Below are positions 42,780 through 53,992 of a DNA stretch of 64,000 bases, piece after piece. The stretch is from Icerya purchasi (Eukaryota; Arthropoda; Insecta; Hemiptera; Monophlebidae). How positions within the stretch are numbered: the first letter of the stretch is position 1; every line of letters begins with the position of its first letter. Location of the stretch: positions 220,643,291-220,707,290 of the forward strand of contig CM077115.1 in the NCBI GenBank assembly GCA_039619475.1. Reading direction: 5' to 3'. Under the pieces are notes generated by a model. That model had not been told where the DNA came from, did no database searches, and saw only the letters and a list, made by a program, of their open reading frames with translations. The translations under genes were made by a program, and so were the position numbers.

Positions 42780-43490
42780 TAGTCTCAAATCAATCAATCA
42801 AGTCCATTGTCCTACATAAGGACGTGGTGACATCGTGTTGATTTTACGGTTTTCTTCCGTTCATCCCGGTCCATTGGCAGATAGAATGCTTTCAATACGT
42901 CGTACCCAGTTAGTACTTTTACTTGATCAACCCATCGTCTTAGACATCTTTCTCTAGGACGCTTTCTTTGTATCTTGCTCTACTCGCTAAGTGACCGAAA
43001 TATCTTATTATTCCTTCGTTTATTCCAATTAACAAATTGTTGTCGACTTTCAGTTCGTCTAGAGTCGATTTGTTAGTTCGGTGGACTGTCCGGAGCATTT
43101 TTCTGTATACTCCCATCTCAAAGGCATTTTCATTCGATCTTTATCTACTTTTTCGATAGTCCACGTTTCCGATGCATAAATTGCAGTTGGGAAGATCAGT
43201 GCACCAGCTAGTTTTAGCTTGTTGTTTTTCGTTATGTTTGTGTCCTTCCATTATTTTCTTGAGTTTCTCATTATTACAGCTCTCGCCATCGCAATACGTC
43301 TGTGGATTTATTTTTTACATCCTCCTGCAGTTTCCTCAGTTAGCATTTGATTCTTTTTGGCTCTGTCAATTATCATTACTTTTGTGATTCATTTTTAAGC
43401 CGTAGTTTTTTCATTTATCGACTTCAGTTTATTTTATAAAATCTACTAATTCTTCTTTAGATGATGTTAACAAAGTGTTTTTCGGAAAAA
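42780..43490 (-). pseudogene. RTE-like reverse transcriptase remnant
   Basis: On the minus strand, in order with many breaks: LLTSSKEELVDFI and YGLKMNHK (about 43470-43380), KLAGALIFPTAIYASETWTIEKVDKDRMK (about 43230-43130), an FEMGVYRKMLRTVHR-like region, and the tail RCLRRWVDQVKVLTGYDVL near 42900. A stop near 42812 follows and the element ends around the TTGATTGATTTGAG stretch at 42785-42798. This is the C-terminal half of an RTE-type ORF2; the 5' half is absent. Confidence 0.65.
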
Positions 43491-43699
43491 GATAATATTT
43501 ACTTAAAATAGACTATTCGGAAGCTTTTTATTTTTAATGTGTTTTTTGAAATTTATCAATACTTTGATTTTAGAATTCAGAATAAATCCAAGCCAGGCTC
43601 GGCTACTAGGGAGCAAGTAAACTTTATTATCGAAGCTAGTGAATACGCTTCTGCCAGTAGTTGATATCGAAAAAAGGAAATATTTCTGTTGGTAGTTTA

Positions 43700-43928
43700 C
43701 GTTTTCATCATTGTCGGGAGAAATAAAGAGTCCAACCATTCGAATAAAAACATCTTGAAATATTTTTGAATACGAATCGGAATAAAATCCGTTCAGAGAA
43801 AAATGCGAGAGTCAAAAATACAAGTCTGATTATTCGAATGAAAATAGTTGAGAGAATCGAGTCCAAGTGAAACAGTCGAATGCAATCGAGAAAATCGACT
43901 AAAATATCTCGTCATCGCACATCACTAG
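43700..43928. repeat. Partial copy related to the 274-bp MITE family
   Basis: The right end GCACATCACTAG (43917-43928) matches the terminus of the MITE at 47004-47277. The interior shares its TTCGAATGA-type repeated words. The left terminus is not recognisable. Confidence 0.5.
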
Positions 43929-45662
43929 AATTTTTGTCTTTGTTACCTTTTATTTTACGTTAGATGCTTTTTGTTTATTTATTTATTTAATTTTCAGGGT
44001 ACGGATATTTAAATTATCTTTATTTTATATTTCTTACGAAATATAATGCGTTTCATTCGTTTATTAAAATTTAGGCTGATTTCACTCCAAATTAGTTAAC
44101 GAGTCCAGTCAGTATAGTGTAATAAAATGAACTCAATATAATAAGACCTTCTGCGACCACATTCGAAATGTCTTTCGACGCGGACGTTTGTTCGAGCGCC
44201 GTCGTACACAAAAGGCTTTGATATAAAGAAAAGCTTTCTTTTGAACAGAAATCGTTGTTATTATTTTCGCGACAAAATTACATTTTGCCGCGATATTGGA
44301 GAAATTTGTTGGATCGGCGAAGCAGCTTAGTCGAAAGGAACATTTCTTTTTTTCGCGACAGAAAGTGGCGCAGATAGTTGCGCAATTTTTCGGTGTAATT
44401 AATTATTCGATGTCTCGATGAACTGTGTTCATTTTGCAAAGGTAAGACGAGTGAGAACGGACATTTGCGTTGTCGCTAGTAGAAGCTTCTTTTACAGTCC
44501 AATGCCACTACTAATTAATGGGTGTGGCGGCTCTTTTCATCGCGATTTTCTGTCATTCGGGGAATCTTTGTCGTGCCTATTCTTTCGTTCAGAAATTAAG
44601 CTCGATTTAATTCCAGCACCCGCGGTTCTATTGTTTCCATGCTGCCCACACGAGCTACTAGTGTATCCTTTTACCTAATATTCCTCTTGTTACCACCATT
44701 AATCCCGAAGCCTCCGTCGTTATCTTTTAGGCTGCCGTGTTCTATTTGTTGTTCGTTCGTCTCTCGGTACTGTTGATAAACCGCAAACGCGTTCCGGTAT
44801 TTACATAATTATTTTGCAGATTGCTTTTAAGTGGCCCCGGCGAACGAATATTAAATATTCGTGTACGAGAGAAACTGAAGAAAACTCCTCAGCTTGATGT
44901 ACTCTAGAGAAAAGTATAATAAAATTGACATCTAATTCTGCGCAACATGCACTGTGTTTCCGTGTAATGTTTTTTTCTCGATTCTCCGAATAATTGTTTA
45001 TACTTTGTGTTTAATGGAGTTTAAGCTCGTAAAGAAAAATATAGAAATCCGAAGCAGCTATAAACGTTTTATGTCCTGTGATGATTTAACGAGTCTTGCT
45101 TAATAATTTTGACTCGATCTTAAGACTCTGAATGTAGTAATACATATTAACCGGTTTTTGTCAATTCGTATATCTCTTCTTTTTTTTTTTTTTTTTTTTA
45201 ATTTAATTTTTAAGACTTTTACGATTAAATTTTCTTTCTTCGTTTTTCATTTTTAGAAATATTCGCGGCGAAATTTCAACCAAAACAATGATTTGCAAAT
45301 GGATAAGAGCATGTTTTTTTTTTTTTAAATATATGTAAGTGTGTATTGCAGTATCAATTTGAATAAACAATATCTCTGACTAATGAGTAAAAAAACAAAA
45401 CAAAACATACATAGATTAGTTTGTTAACTAATTCTCATTATTTATTTGTACATAAATACTATTTACGTAGCTCTAAATTGCTAGGCTTAAACCGTTTAAA
45501 GCGTCTCAGACGCGGTGCCTAGTAGTAGCTGGATTTTCTTGACATGTTGATGGATCTGTTTCTCGTGCTCGGTAGCGAAGCTTTTTAGATAACTTCGTTA
45601 ACCCACTTCAAGTTCAGCTCTGCATGAAGATCTTCATTCCGTCTGCACTATCCTGCGTTGGT
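43929..45662. other. Intergenic DNA, no supported gene
   Basis: The stretch 44150-44720 is less AT-rich and contains an 86-codon frame (44418-44678) without recognisable domain. A perfect short hairpin GCGTCTCAGACGC lies at about 45500. T-runs at 45180 and 45315. Confidence 0.35.
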
Positions 45663-46299
45663 AGTAGATGGAAAACGTTACTTCTAGGAGAAGAGCCAAT
45701 CAGGAGCGAGTATTTTGTTACGTGACCATGCCCCCTTTTACTCAACTAATCAATAGTCAATACTCAATCAAATGACACACCGTTTTTACATCAAACCATC
45801 CAGTAAGAGTTCAACGAAAATGCTTCTCTCATAGCGCTACATACAAATGCTAACGCTGTCAATCAGTTGACCAATGCATGTCTTTACTTGTATGTAAATT
45901 ATCGTTATTCGGTAGCGACTGGTTTTGGAGGATTACGCACACAATGATGTATATATGGTTACGAGCGTCCGTATACATATGTAAAATTAGTTATTACCAT
46001 TATTGATTTTTGTTGTTATCAATGTTATCAGTGGTCAGTCTGCAGGAATCGTGGTAAAATACAGGTTTTCGCCGCTCTGGTATTTCTAGGAATCGCGAAG
46101 ATTTTCGTTCGGTCAGTTGGCTAAAACTTTTCTTTGTCCGATACATTATGTAGGGGGGTAAGTCTATCTCACACATCGCAAAATCGAAAATGCTTCTCTC
46201 ATAGCGCTATACGTAAATGCTAACGCAACCGTTGAAACCGGATTTTAACGTTCTTATAATTTCTATTCCAGTCTATGCCTTATTACGGAACCATACCCT

Positions 46300-46445
46300 A
46301 CATGTACACACTAACACAAACATACACTCATACTCAAAGTCCATGACTACTTTATTCAATGCGCATATGTAACTAACTATTCCTGACGGAATGACATTTT
46401 TCTGATGCAACATTTCCACTGCCACAACCGATTCAAAGGTAGTAA
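46300..46445. repeat. Direct repeat copy A inside left arm
   Basis: The block GACGGAATGACATTTTTCTG (from 46385) through CCGATTCAAAGGTAG, plus the upstream ACTCAAAGTCC region, recurs at 48470-48598. In the minus-strand frame the shared block reads TFESVVAVEMLHQKNVIPS. The mirror copy in the right arm is at 57527-57672. Confidence 0.7.
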
Positions 46446-48050
46446 AAGCGCACGCATCGTTCTCGCACACATATCGATCGTTCGCGATATCGTGATTTTT
46501 TTAAATTAACCAAAGTATAATATTTAAAGCATGAAACTAACCTGAGCTCCCCGTTCACCCACTTTGTACCATTCAAATGTATTTTTTAATTTTTTTATTT
46601 TTTTTCACGCCTAAGCATTATACAAATTAGTCTAAGTATATTTCTCATTTTCTACGGTTCCAAAAATTTTTCTTCATTCTCCGATCGTTAGAAAAGCGCA
46701 CTGACAGATCACACACTTATATCTATCATATATTATTTTTTCTCACTTACGATTATTTTTCCATCTGTAAGTATTTATGTATGTTTCCCCCAGTTCTAAA
46801 AATTAATCCTTCGATGTCTCGCCCCTCAGCGAATGCGCACCGTCCGATCCCGCACACATTCCGCTGTCAATAGTTTCTCTGTCGTTTATAATATTTTTTT
46901 TTCCCGTCCGTAAGTATTATAAAATTAGTCAAAATATATTTTTTCAATTTCTACGGTTCCAAAAAATTTTCCTTATTCTCCGATCGTTACAAAAGCGCAC
47001 TGACTAGTGATGGGCAACTTCGAAATGTTTCATTCGAATTATTCGATTGTTCCACAGTTGCATTCGAAATGTTATTTCATTCGTATAATTCATTCGTATT
47101 CACAACAATCATTCGAAATGTTATTTCATTCGTATAATTCATTCGTATTCACAACAATCATTCGAATTAAAATCATTTGAATCAAAATCATTCGAATCAA
47201 AATCATTCGATTGTTTCTTTTTTAACGATTGTTGATTGTTTCGTTTGTAAAAACATTTCGAAATCGCACATCACTAGCACTGACAGATCACACGCTTATA
47301 TCTACCATAGCGTTAGCCACCGCGAAAGCGAATCATTCGATCCCGTGCACACTCTGCTCTCAATAGTTTCCCTATCGTTCATAATAATTTTTCCAAGCCT
47401 AAGTATTATATAGAATTAGTCTAAGTATATTTATTATTTTTTCTCACTTACAATTACTTTTCCATCCGTAAGTATTTATGTATGTTTTCCCCGGTTCTAA
47501 AAATAAATCTATCGATGTCTCGCCCTCAACGAAAGCACACGCATCATTCTCACGCATATGTCATTCGTTCGCGTTACCACTTTTTTTTTCAAAATTAGTT
47601 CAAGTATATTTTATTATTTTTCTCATTACGATTATTTTCAATCCATAAGTATTTCTGTATGTTTTCTGAGGTTTTAAAAATTAATCCGAACAAACACCCA
47701 AACTGTTGTGAAAGCATACTATCTATCCCCCGCACAGATTCTACATTATACATTACTCTATTACGAGTTCTTCAAAAATTGATTTGAATATGTTTTTCAT
47801 TTTTTTTTTTTTTCAATCCTAAAAATTCATTCTTTCTACCCCCGCCCCCTCACATCTAAAATTACCGATTTTTCGTAATCTTTATTTATTTTATCGATTC
47901 TAAAAATTAATCAGTGGTTCACTCGAAAGCGTACCATACATTCCCACACACATATCTTCTATCACGAATTTCCCTATTGATCATGAACATTTTTCAACGT
48001 TAGCCACAATAGCATATCACATTGGTCTCGCATACGCACCACATGCAGTT
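46440..48050. repeat. Array of diverged short-repeat units in left arm
   Basis: A core of about 50 bp, in plus orientation resembling CGAAAGCGCACGCAT then TC-CGCACACAT, recurs at about 46445, 46830, 47320, 47525, 47705, 47920 and 48010. Between cores are recurring blocks AAGTATTTATGTATGTTT and GGTTCTAAAAATTAATC and, in three places, CGATGTCTCGCCC. Spacing is irregular (about 80-390 bp, after subtracting the MITE). The mirror array is at 55922-57532. No function can be assigned. Confidence 0.6.
47004..47277. mobile_element. 274-bp MITE with 6-bp TSD (left arm)
   Basis: CACTGA flanks both ends (46998-47003 and 47278-47283). Terminal inverted repeats are 24 bp with 21 matches, starting CTAGTGATGGGCAACTTCG on the left. 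The interior is built of ATTCGAAT-type words. An uninterrupted version of the target (GCGCACTGACAGATCACAC) exists at about 46696 in a neighbouring array unit and acts as an empty site. No coding capacity; superfamily not certain. Confidence 0.85.
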
Positions 48051-48469
48051 CTATATGTTTAATTTTTTATTAACAATCTTTATTTATTTTTTGTACCGGT
48101 ATTACTTTTTCCTACACAACCATGTCATCATATACACTTAACATTGTCAAAATAATTTTAACCTTTCGAGAAAGAAAAATCTCCGATCAATAAAAAGTGT
48201 TTATCAACATCACAATTATTTCCAATATTAATCGTTTCGCTACAAACATAATTTTTTTTATTTAATAAACTCATCCACATCATCAATAGTTTCAAGACAT
48301 TATTGTTTCAAACATCAATCCCTCTTTTCCAAGAATTCATAACCTCTGCAGGTATATATCTCGTCGCCGCAACAACATTTACCTGCATGACTTGCATACC
48401 TTCAAGACCACTTGTACATTGCTCGCACGCTATTTACCATTATTCGGTCACAGAATATTTTTCACACTC

Positions 48470-48598
48470 CCACACATATGCGCATACACTCAAAGTCCTC
48501 GATTACTTTGTTCGTATACAAATATATCAGCTTTCTCCGACGGAACAACATTTTTCTGATGTAACATTTCCACTACCACAACCGATTCAAAGGTAGCT
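48470..48598. repeat. Direct repeat copy B inside left arm
   Basis: Partner of 46300-46445, about 2.15 kb away in the same orientation. The differences within the core 57 bp are mostly synonymous or conservative when read on the minus strand. Mirror copy at 55374-55502. Confidence 0.7.
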
Positions 48599-48842
48599 AA
48601 TGAGATAGACTATCGAACGGAATCATTCAAGCAGTCAGTATTAGTTTTGTGTTAAACATATGTATTTTCTCGAATCTGTGTTCACGCATTATTAAAAAAT
48701 TTACGTCAACGTTAAAGAAAATAATTTCCTACGTTTTTTTTCTATCATTTTTTTTCTGTCTTTTATCTTTTCTTTTTCTCTTTCTTTTTCTCTGTCTTTT
48801 TTTTTTTTTTAGTGAAAAATTTGAAATACATATTATTCAATC

Positions 48843-49979
48843 ATGAACGCTAATATAGTTAACGTAAGCAGCAACTCAAAAATTAATTAAGGACGCCGAA
48901 TTTATTTGCAAGTGATAGCGACTCGCATACGTCTTCGTCACTTCAATTACTGCAATCAGATGATGGTTATTCTTCAACAGAATCAACATCTTTTGCACAT
49001 AAAATCGTTGGTCCAGTATTATTGTCAGATCAGATGGATATAGTGGAATATTTTGTAGATTTCAGCTTCCATAAGGATTCTGATTATGGTTTTCTAGTAA
49101 CCGAACTAGCGATGATTGATATGTCTGGCGGGAGGTGTTTACATACGCTATACAAACCAAGCAGAGCATGGTCTGCATCAAAAATGCCTCATTTACAATG
49201 CTCTTCAGTGAGTCATTACTTGAAAAACCCCTCATTATTTCCCTGTCGGGAAGAAATATTCATGGCACGTGATGTATTCACAATATTGTCTGAAAAACCG
49301 AAGGCTCGCGTATATATTTTAACCACTTATGCAAAACTTATATTATGGGAACTTAACGAAAAGTCTGAATTGTTGCGTGACTTGGGCTACGAACTCGTTA
49401 ATATGGAGAAAGTCTTTCGAGTACCTAGTATTGATGATTTATATCAAGAATACTCTGGTATAAGCAATCTGGTAACTTGTAAGCACCATTATGAGAATGA
49501 TATTTTTCATTGTGCGATGAAAAATGTTATGGTGATGAAGACGTGGCACGATCATGTTATCCGTCCGCTGAAGCTTATGAACAATCTCAATATAAATGAT
49601 TTAAGCCAGTTGTTCATTACAGCCACCAAAGAAATGACAATTACATTATTTCCAAGTTGCATCGGGGACATTTATATATTTTTACCGGACAGATTAAAAC
49701 AGGATGATGCGATAAAATCATTTCTACCATGCTACGATCACGAACATGATAAAGAATATTATATCGATGGTGATACATTACGCAGGAGTACTCGAAATTA
49801 TGTCAAAGTAAAAGATTGCGACAACTGTCAACACTCAATTCATACGGATTAAAAATACAATAAAAGACTCGGAATTTGAAAGCTGGAGTTGTCTAGATCC
49901 TACGGAAGTTGAATATGAACATAACAATTACCTTTCAATGTACCAAAGTCAACTGTCGCATAGTATGTATAATATGTGA
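48843..49979 (+). pseudogene. Unrecognised ~350-codon gene of the inverted repeat, left copy (two frame breaks)
   Basis: A start ATG at 48843 opens 15 codons (MNANIVNVSS...), then frame must shift near 48887. From there one frame is open to TAA 49850-49852 (322 codons). A second shift near 49845 leads to about 43 more plausible codons (KDSEFESWSCLDPTEVEYE) ending TGA 49977-49979. The N-terminus is Ser/Asp-rich (FASDSDSHTSSS). The body has EYFVDFSFHKDSDYGFLVTE, then CKHHYENDIFHCAMKNV with two Cys and several His. This pattern weakly resembles uncharacterised insect proteins that look like degenerate DEDD-type exonucleases; I rate that as a guess. No membrane segment or signal peptide is seen. 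Breaks could also be very short introns or sequencing errors, but both arms share them. Confidence 0.6.
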
Positions 49980-51494
49980 AATAAAACCATATTTTTTTCT
50001 TTTACTCGCATTTTTTATTTTTATTATTTCAAAATCTTTTACATTGTTTCACATAAATTATAATGTATGTATGTATATATGTATGGAATTTTAATATGTA
50101 ATAATATACATTTCATACATTTTATTTTATTTCATGGTCATATAATTACTTTAAAATTATTTAGATACACCGCAGATATTATAGTACCGAACACATCATT
50201 TATTATTTCATTCTATTTCAATTAATATGTTGTATGGATGAAATCAAATCAATTTATGTAACTGTTTATTTAAATTTAAATAATCTTTTTCATACAAGTA
50301 TGAAAAAAAATTATTTTTTTATTTTTTTCCTCGATATGAATGGTAAATCTACGACTTTATTTGAAAAATGGTCAAAACCTGATACACAGATTTCAAACTT
50401 TGATGGAAATTTCCGTAAAACGTTTAGTTTACACTTATTATTTTTAAAAAAAAAATTTCATTATTATTATTCATATCGTTTAAATAGACTGATACAACAG
50501 AGAGAGAAAATAAAAAGCTAAATTTTTACACGTGAGGGAGGGAGCTGATGAAAACGTACGGGTCTTATTATTTGGAATACAGATTACGAAGGAAATTTTT
50601 ATTCAATGTTTCATTTTAAGATTTTTCATTTTTTACATTTAAAATTTTTCAATACGAAAATATTTCGAAATCTACAGGAACGTCTACGAATAGTCTTCGT
50701 CATTATAGAAGCACTTGCAGATCATGTATCGACACTGCATGCGCGTAAGGGTGAGTAAATATGTGTGAATATGTGTGAACATGTGTGTGTATGTATGCTT
50801 GAAATGTGCGAAATGGCTAATAAGAAACAACCGTTGAATCGCAACGACAGGTAGAGATCCGCTTATAGACTAAGAGAGTGAGAGTGAGATAAATTATGTA
50901 CCTTTATTATTGCAGAACTGCACTGCAGTGACAGACATGAAATATCCGTTAGCATCCTTTTCGAAGCAGTTTTATAAAAAAGGCCGAAAATTAGCTTTAA
51001 AACTGGATGAATAAGATAGTTGATAATATGCATACCATTAAGACTGGTATACGTGTATGTGGGCATGTGTGTGAGCGCATGGTTAAATGAATGACAAAAG
51101 ATTATTAACTGCATAGGCATTGTTAAATACAACTATACTGATTTATCTGTAAAACTAACAAATTTTACCGTTGTTTTCTTTCTTTTTTTTCTTTCGCGTT
51201 TTACCAAAAATTCATGTTAGTTCTAAAAATATTGCTAAATTCAAATTAAATCGATCATGTTATTTTATTTTTTATTTTTGTTTCTTTAAACAATATGCTG
51301 TGGAAAATAAATCGTATTTATCTTACTCAATCTTTTACCTAATATTCTAACGGTTTTAGACAACAGCAGAAATATGCAAGTTACCATGGATGTATTATAT
51401 TTTATTCGTGTATATGTGTATACACGCTTTCTATACAAGCGCATGCAAATATCGGATGCCAGAAATGTATGATAATATAATTTTTAAATCAATG

Positions 51495-52477
51495 ATTAAC
51501 GTATTATTAATTCTTTTTTTTTTTCACCCTATAATATACAAAGTAACATCATACTTGCTTTACAACAATATTTAACTTCTACAAAAAACAAATATCCCCA
51601 GGGTGGGGAGTAAAAATATCATGAAGAATCACTGTTTTTTTTTTTTTTTTTTTTTTCTTCTTTGATTTACAATCTTTTTTTTCTTTACATTATTTTTTAT
51701 TTCAGAGATTTTTTAAAATAGTTTTCTTTACACTCCAATATGGAATCTGTTAATTTATTGTACATGTCATATGATATGATAAATGCTAAAATTCGGAAAG
51801 TTTTTTTTAAAGAAGTAATTGACAGAAGAGTATACTTTTGAAAACAAGAGAGTGAAGAGGCTATACATAAAAAGCAATATGATGCATTAAACATAACGAA
51901 AAAAAACAACAGAAGAAACGTAAACACAAAGACTATTATGTTTTTTTCATTAATCTATTCAATTACAACTTTTTTTTTTATTCATCTATATTCTAAGTTC
52001 CATCATAAGTTTTAATTTTTTATATGATGCCTACTAGTTTCTATGTTTACTTAATTTATTTACTTTTCCACGAATGTTTTTTAGAATTAAATTTTGAAAA
52101 AATTAAACATATTTTCGCACCTGTGTCAAATCACATTAAATACATGTAGAAATTTTCATTTCAAACACCGCCGGAAAATAACATGGGTTTTTTTTTTTGC
52201 TATTTTTTAAAAATTTATTCAAACTCTCTCTAATTATAGCTATTTTTACACCATTTTTCTTAACTTTTACTGATTTTTATATTCTACATACAATGCTTGA
52301 GGTATTAGATGATGCAAATTCTAAATACACCATATTACTATCATCTCTGTTTATTTTTTTTTTATTTGTTACTCGTTTTTTTATTATTTTCTTATGTACA
52401 TGTATTAGAACTAGTGATGTGCGATTTCGAAATGTTTTTACAATCGAAACAACCGATAATCGTCAAAAAAAAAAAAA
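51495..52477. other. Spacer of the giant inverted repeat (983 bp)
   Basis: Unique AT-rich DNA with long T-runs (51510, 51634, 51970, 52188). The frame at 52197-52541 is Phe/Ile/Leu-rich and runs into the right arm; I regard it as chance. The last 67 bp are a truncated MITE copy (separate entry). Confidence 0.6.
52411..52477. mobile_element. Truncated MITE copy at the spacer/right-arm junction
   Basis: CTAGTGATGTGCGATTTCGA starts at 52411 and matches one end of the 274-bp MITE for about 55 bp, then runs into a stretch of A ending at 52477, exactly where the right arm begins. The other end is missing. Confidence 0.75.
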
Positions 52478-53992
52478 CATTGATTTAAAAATTATATTAT
52501 CATACATTTCTGGCATCCGATATTTGCATGCGCTTGTATAGAAAGCGTGTATACACATATACACGAATAAAATATAATACATCCATGGTAACTTGCATAT
52601 TTCTGCTGTTGTCTAAAACCGTTAGAATATTAGGTAAAAGATTGAGTAAGATAAATACGATTTATTTTCCACAGCATATTGTTTAAAGAAACAAAAATAA
52701 AAAATAAAATAACATGATCGATTTAATTTGAATTTAGCAATATTTTTAGAACTAACATGAATTTTTGGTAAAACGCGAAAGAAAAAAAAGAAAGAAAACA
52801 ACGGTAAAATTTGTTAGTTTTACAGATAAATCAGTATAGTTGTATTTAACAATGCCTATGCAGTTAATAATCTTTTGTCATTCATTTAACCATGCGCTCA
52901 CACACATGCCCACATACACGTATACCAGTCTTAATGGTATGCATATTATCAACTATCTTATTCATCCAGTTTTAAAGCTAATTTTCGGCCTTTTTTATAA
53001 AACTGCTTCGAAAAGGATGCTAACGGATATTTCATGTCTGTCACTGCAGTGCAGTTCTGCAATAATAAAGGTACATAATTTATCTCACTCTCACTCTCTT
53101 AGTCTATAAGCGGATCTCTACCTGTCGTTGCGATTCAACGGTTGTTTCTTATTAGCCATTTCGCACATTTCAAGCATACATACACACACATGTTCACACA
53201 TATTCACACATATTTACTCACCCTTACGCGCATGCAGTGTCGATACATGATCTGCAAGTGCTTCTATAATGACGAAGACTATTCGTAGACGTTCCTGTAG
53301 ATTTCGAAATATTTTCGTATTGAAAAATTTTAAATGTAAAAAATGAAAAATCTTAAAATGAAACATTGAATAAAAATTTCCTTCGTAATCTGTATTCCAA
53401 ATAATAAGACCCGTACGTTTTCATCAGCTCCCTCCCTCACGTGTAAAAATTTAGCTTTTTATTTTCTCTCTCTGTTGTATCAGTCTATTTAAACGATATG
53501 AATAATAATAATGAAATTTTTTTTTTAAAAATAATAAGTGTAAACTAAACGTTTTACGGAAATTTCCATCAAAGTTTGAAATCTGTGTATCAGGTTTTGA
53601 CCATTTTTCAAATAAAGTCGTAGATTTACCATTCATATCGAGGAAAAAAATAAAAAAATAATTTTTTTTCATACTTGTATGAAAAAGATTATTTAAATTT
53701 AAATAAACAGTTACATAAATTGATTTGATTTCATCCATACAACATATTAATTGAAATAGAATGAAATAATAAATGATGTGTTCGGTACTATAATATCTGC
53801 GGTGTATCTAAATAATTTTAAAGTAATTATATGACCATGAAATAAAATAAAATGTATGAAATGTATATTATTACATATTAAAATTCCATACATATATACA
53901 TACATACATTATAATTTATGTGAAACAATGTAAAAGATTTTGAAATAATAAAAATAAAAAATGCGAGTAAAAGAAAAAAATATGGTTTTATT

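Larger units (their letters stand above)
45663..51494 (+). repeat. Left arm of a giant inverted repeat (5832 bp)
   Basis: Every position p in this arm pairs with 103972 minus p in the right arm (52478-58309). Open frames in the two arms are identical in length and translation. Mismatches I saw are few (45670/58302 and 45893/58079), and the constant sum shows no net indels between the pairs checked. Contents outward to inward: CCAAT-bearing segment (GAGCCAATCAGG near 45694), duplicated 40-bp motif (45828 and 46188), a diverged short-repeat array with a MITE, and the unrecognised gene at 48843-49979. AT-rich DNA follows to the spacer. Confidence 0.95.

Noticed and set aside
48303..48596. 97-codon ORF in each arm
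   Set aside because: It overlaps the duplicated direct-repeat block in antisense and has no domain; likely a shadow.
50863..51132. 89-codon ORF present in both arms
   Set aside because: His/Tyr/Ser-rich product of CA-rich simple sequence; no motif.
52197..52541. 114-codon ORF across spacer and right arm
   Set aside because: Phe/Ile/Leu-rich and crosses the structural junction, so it is accidental.
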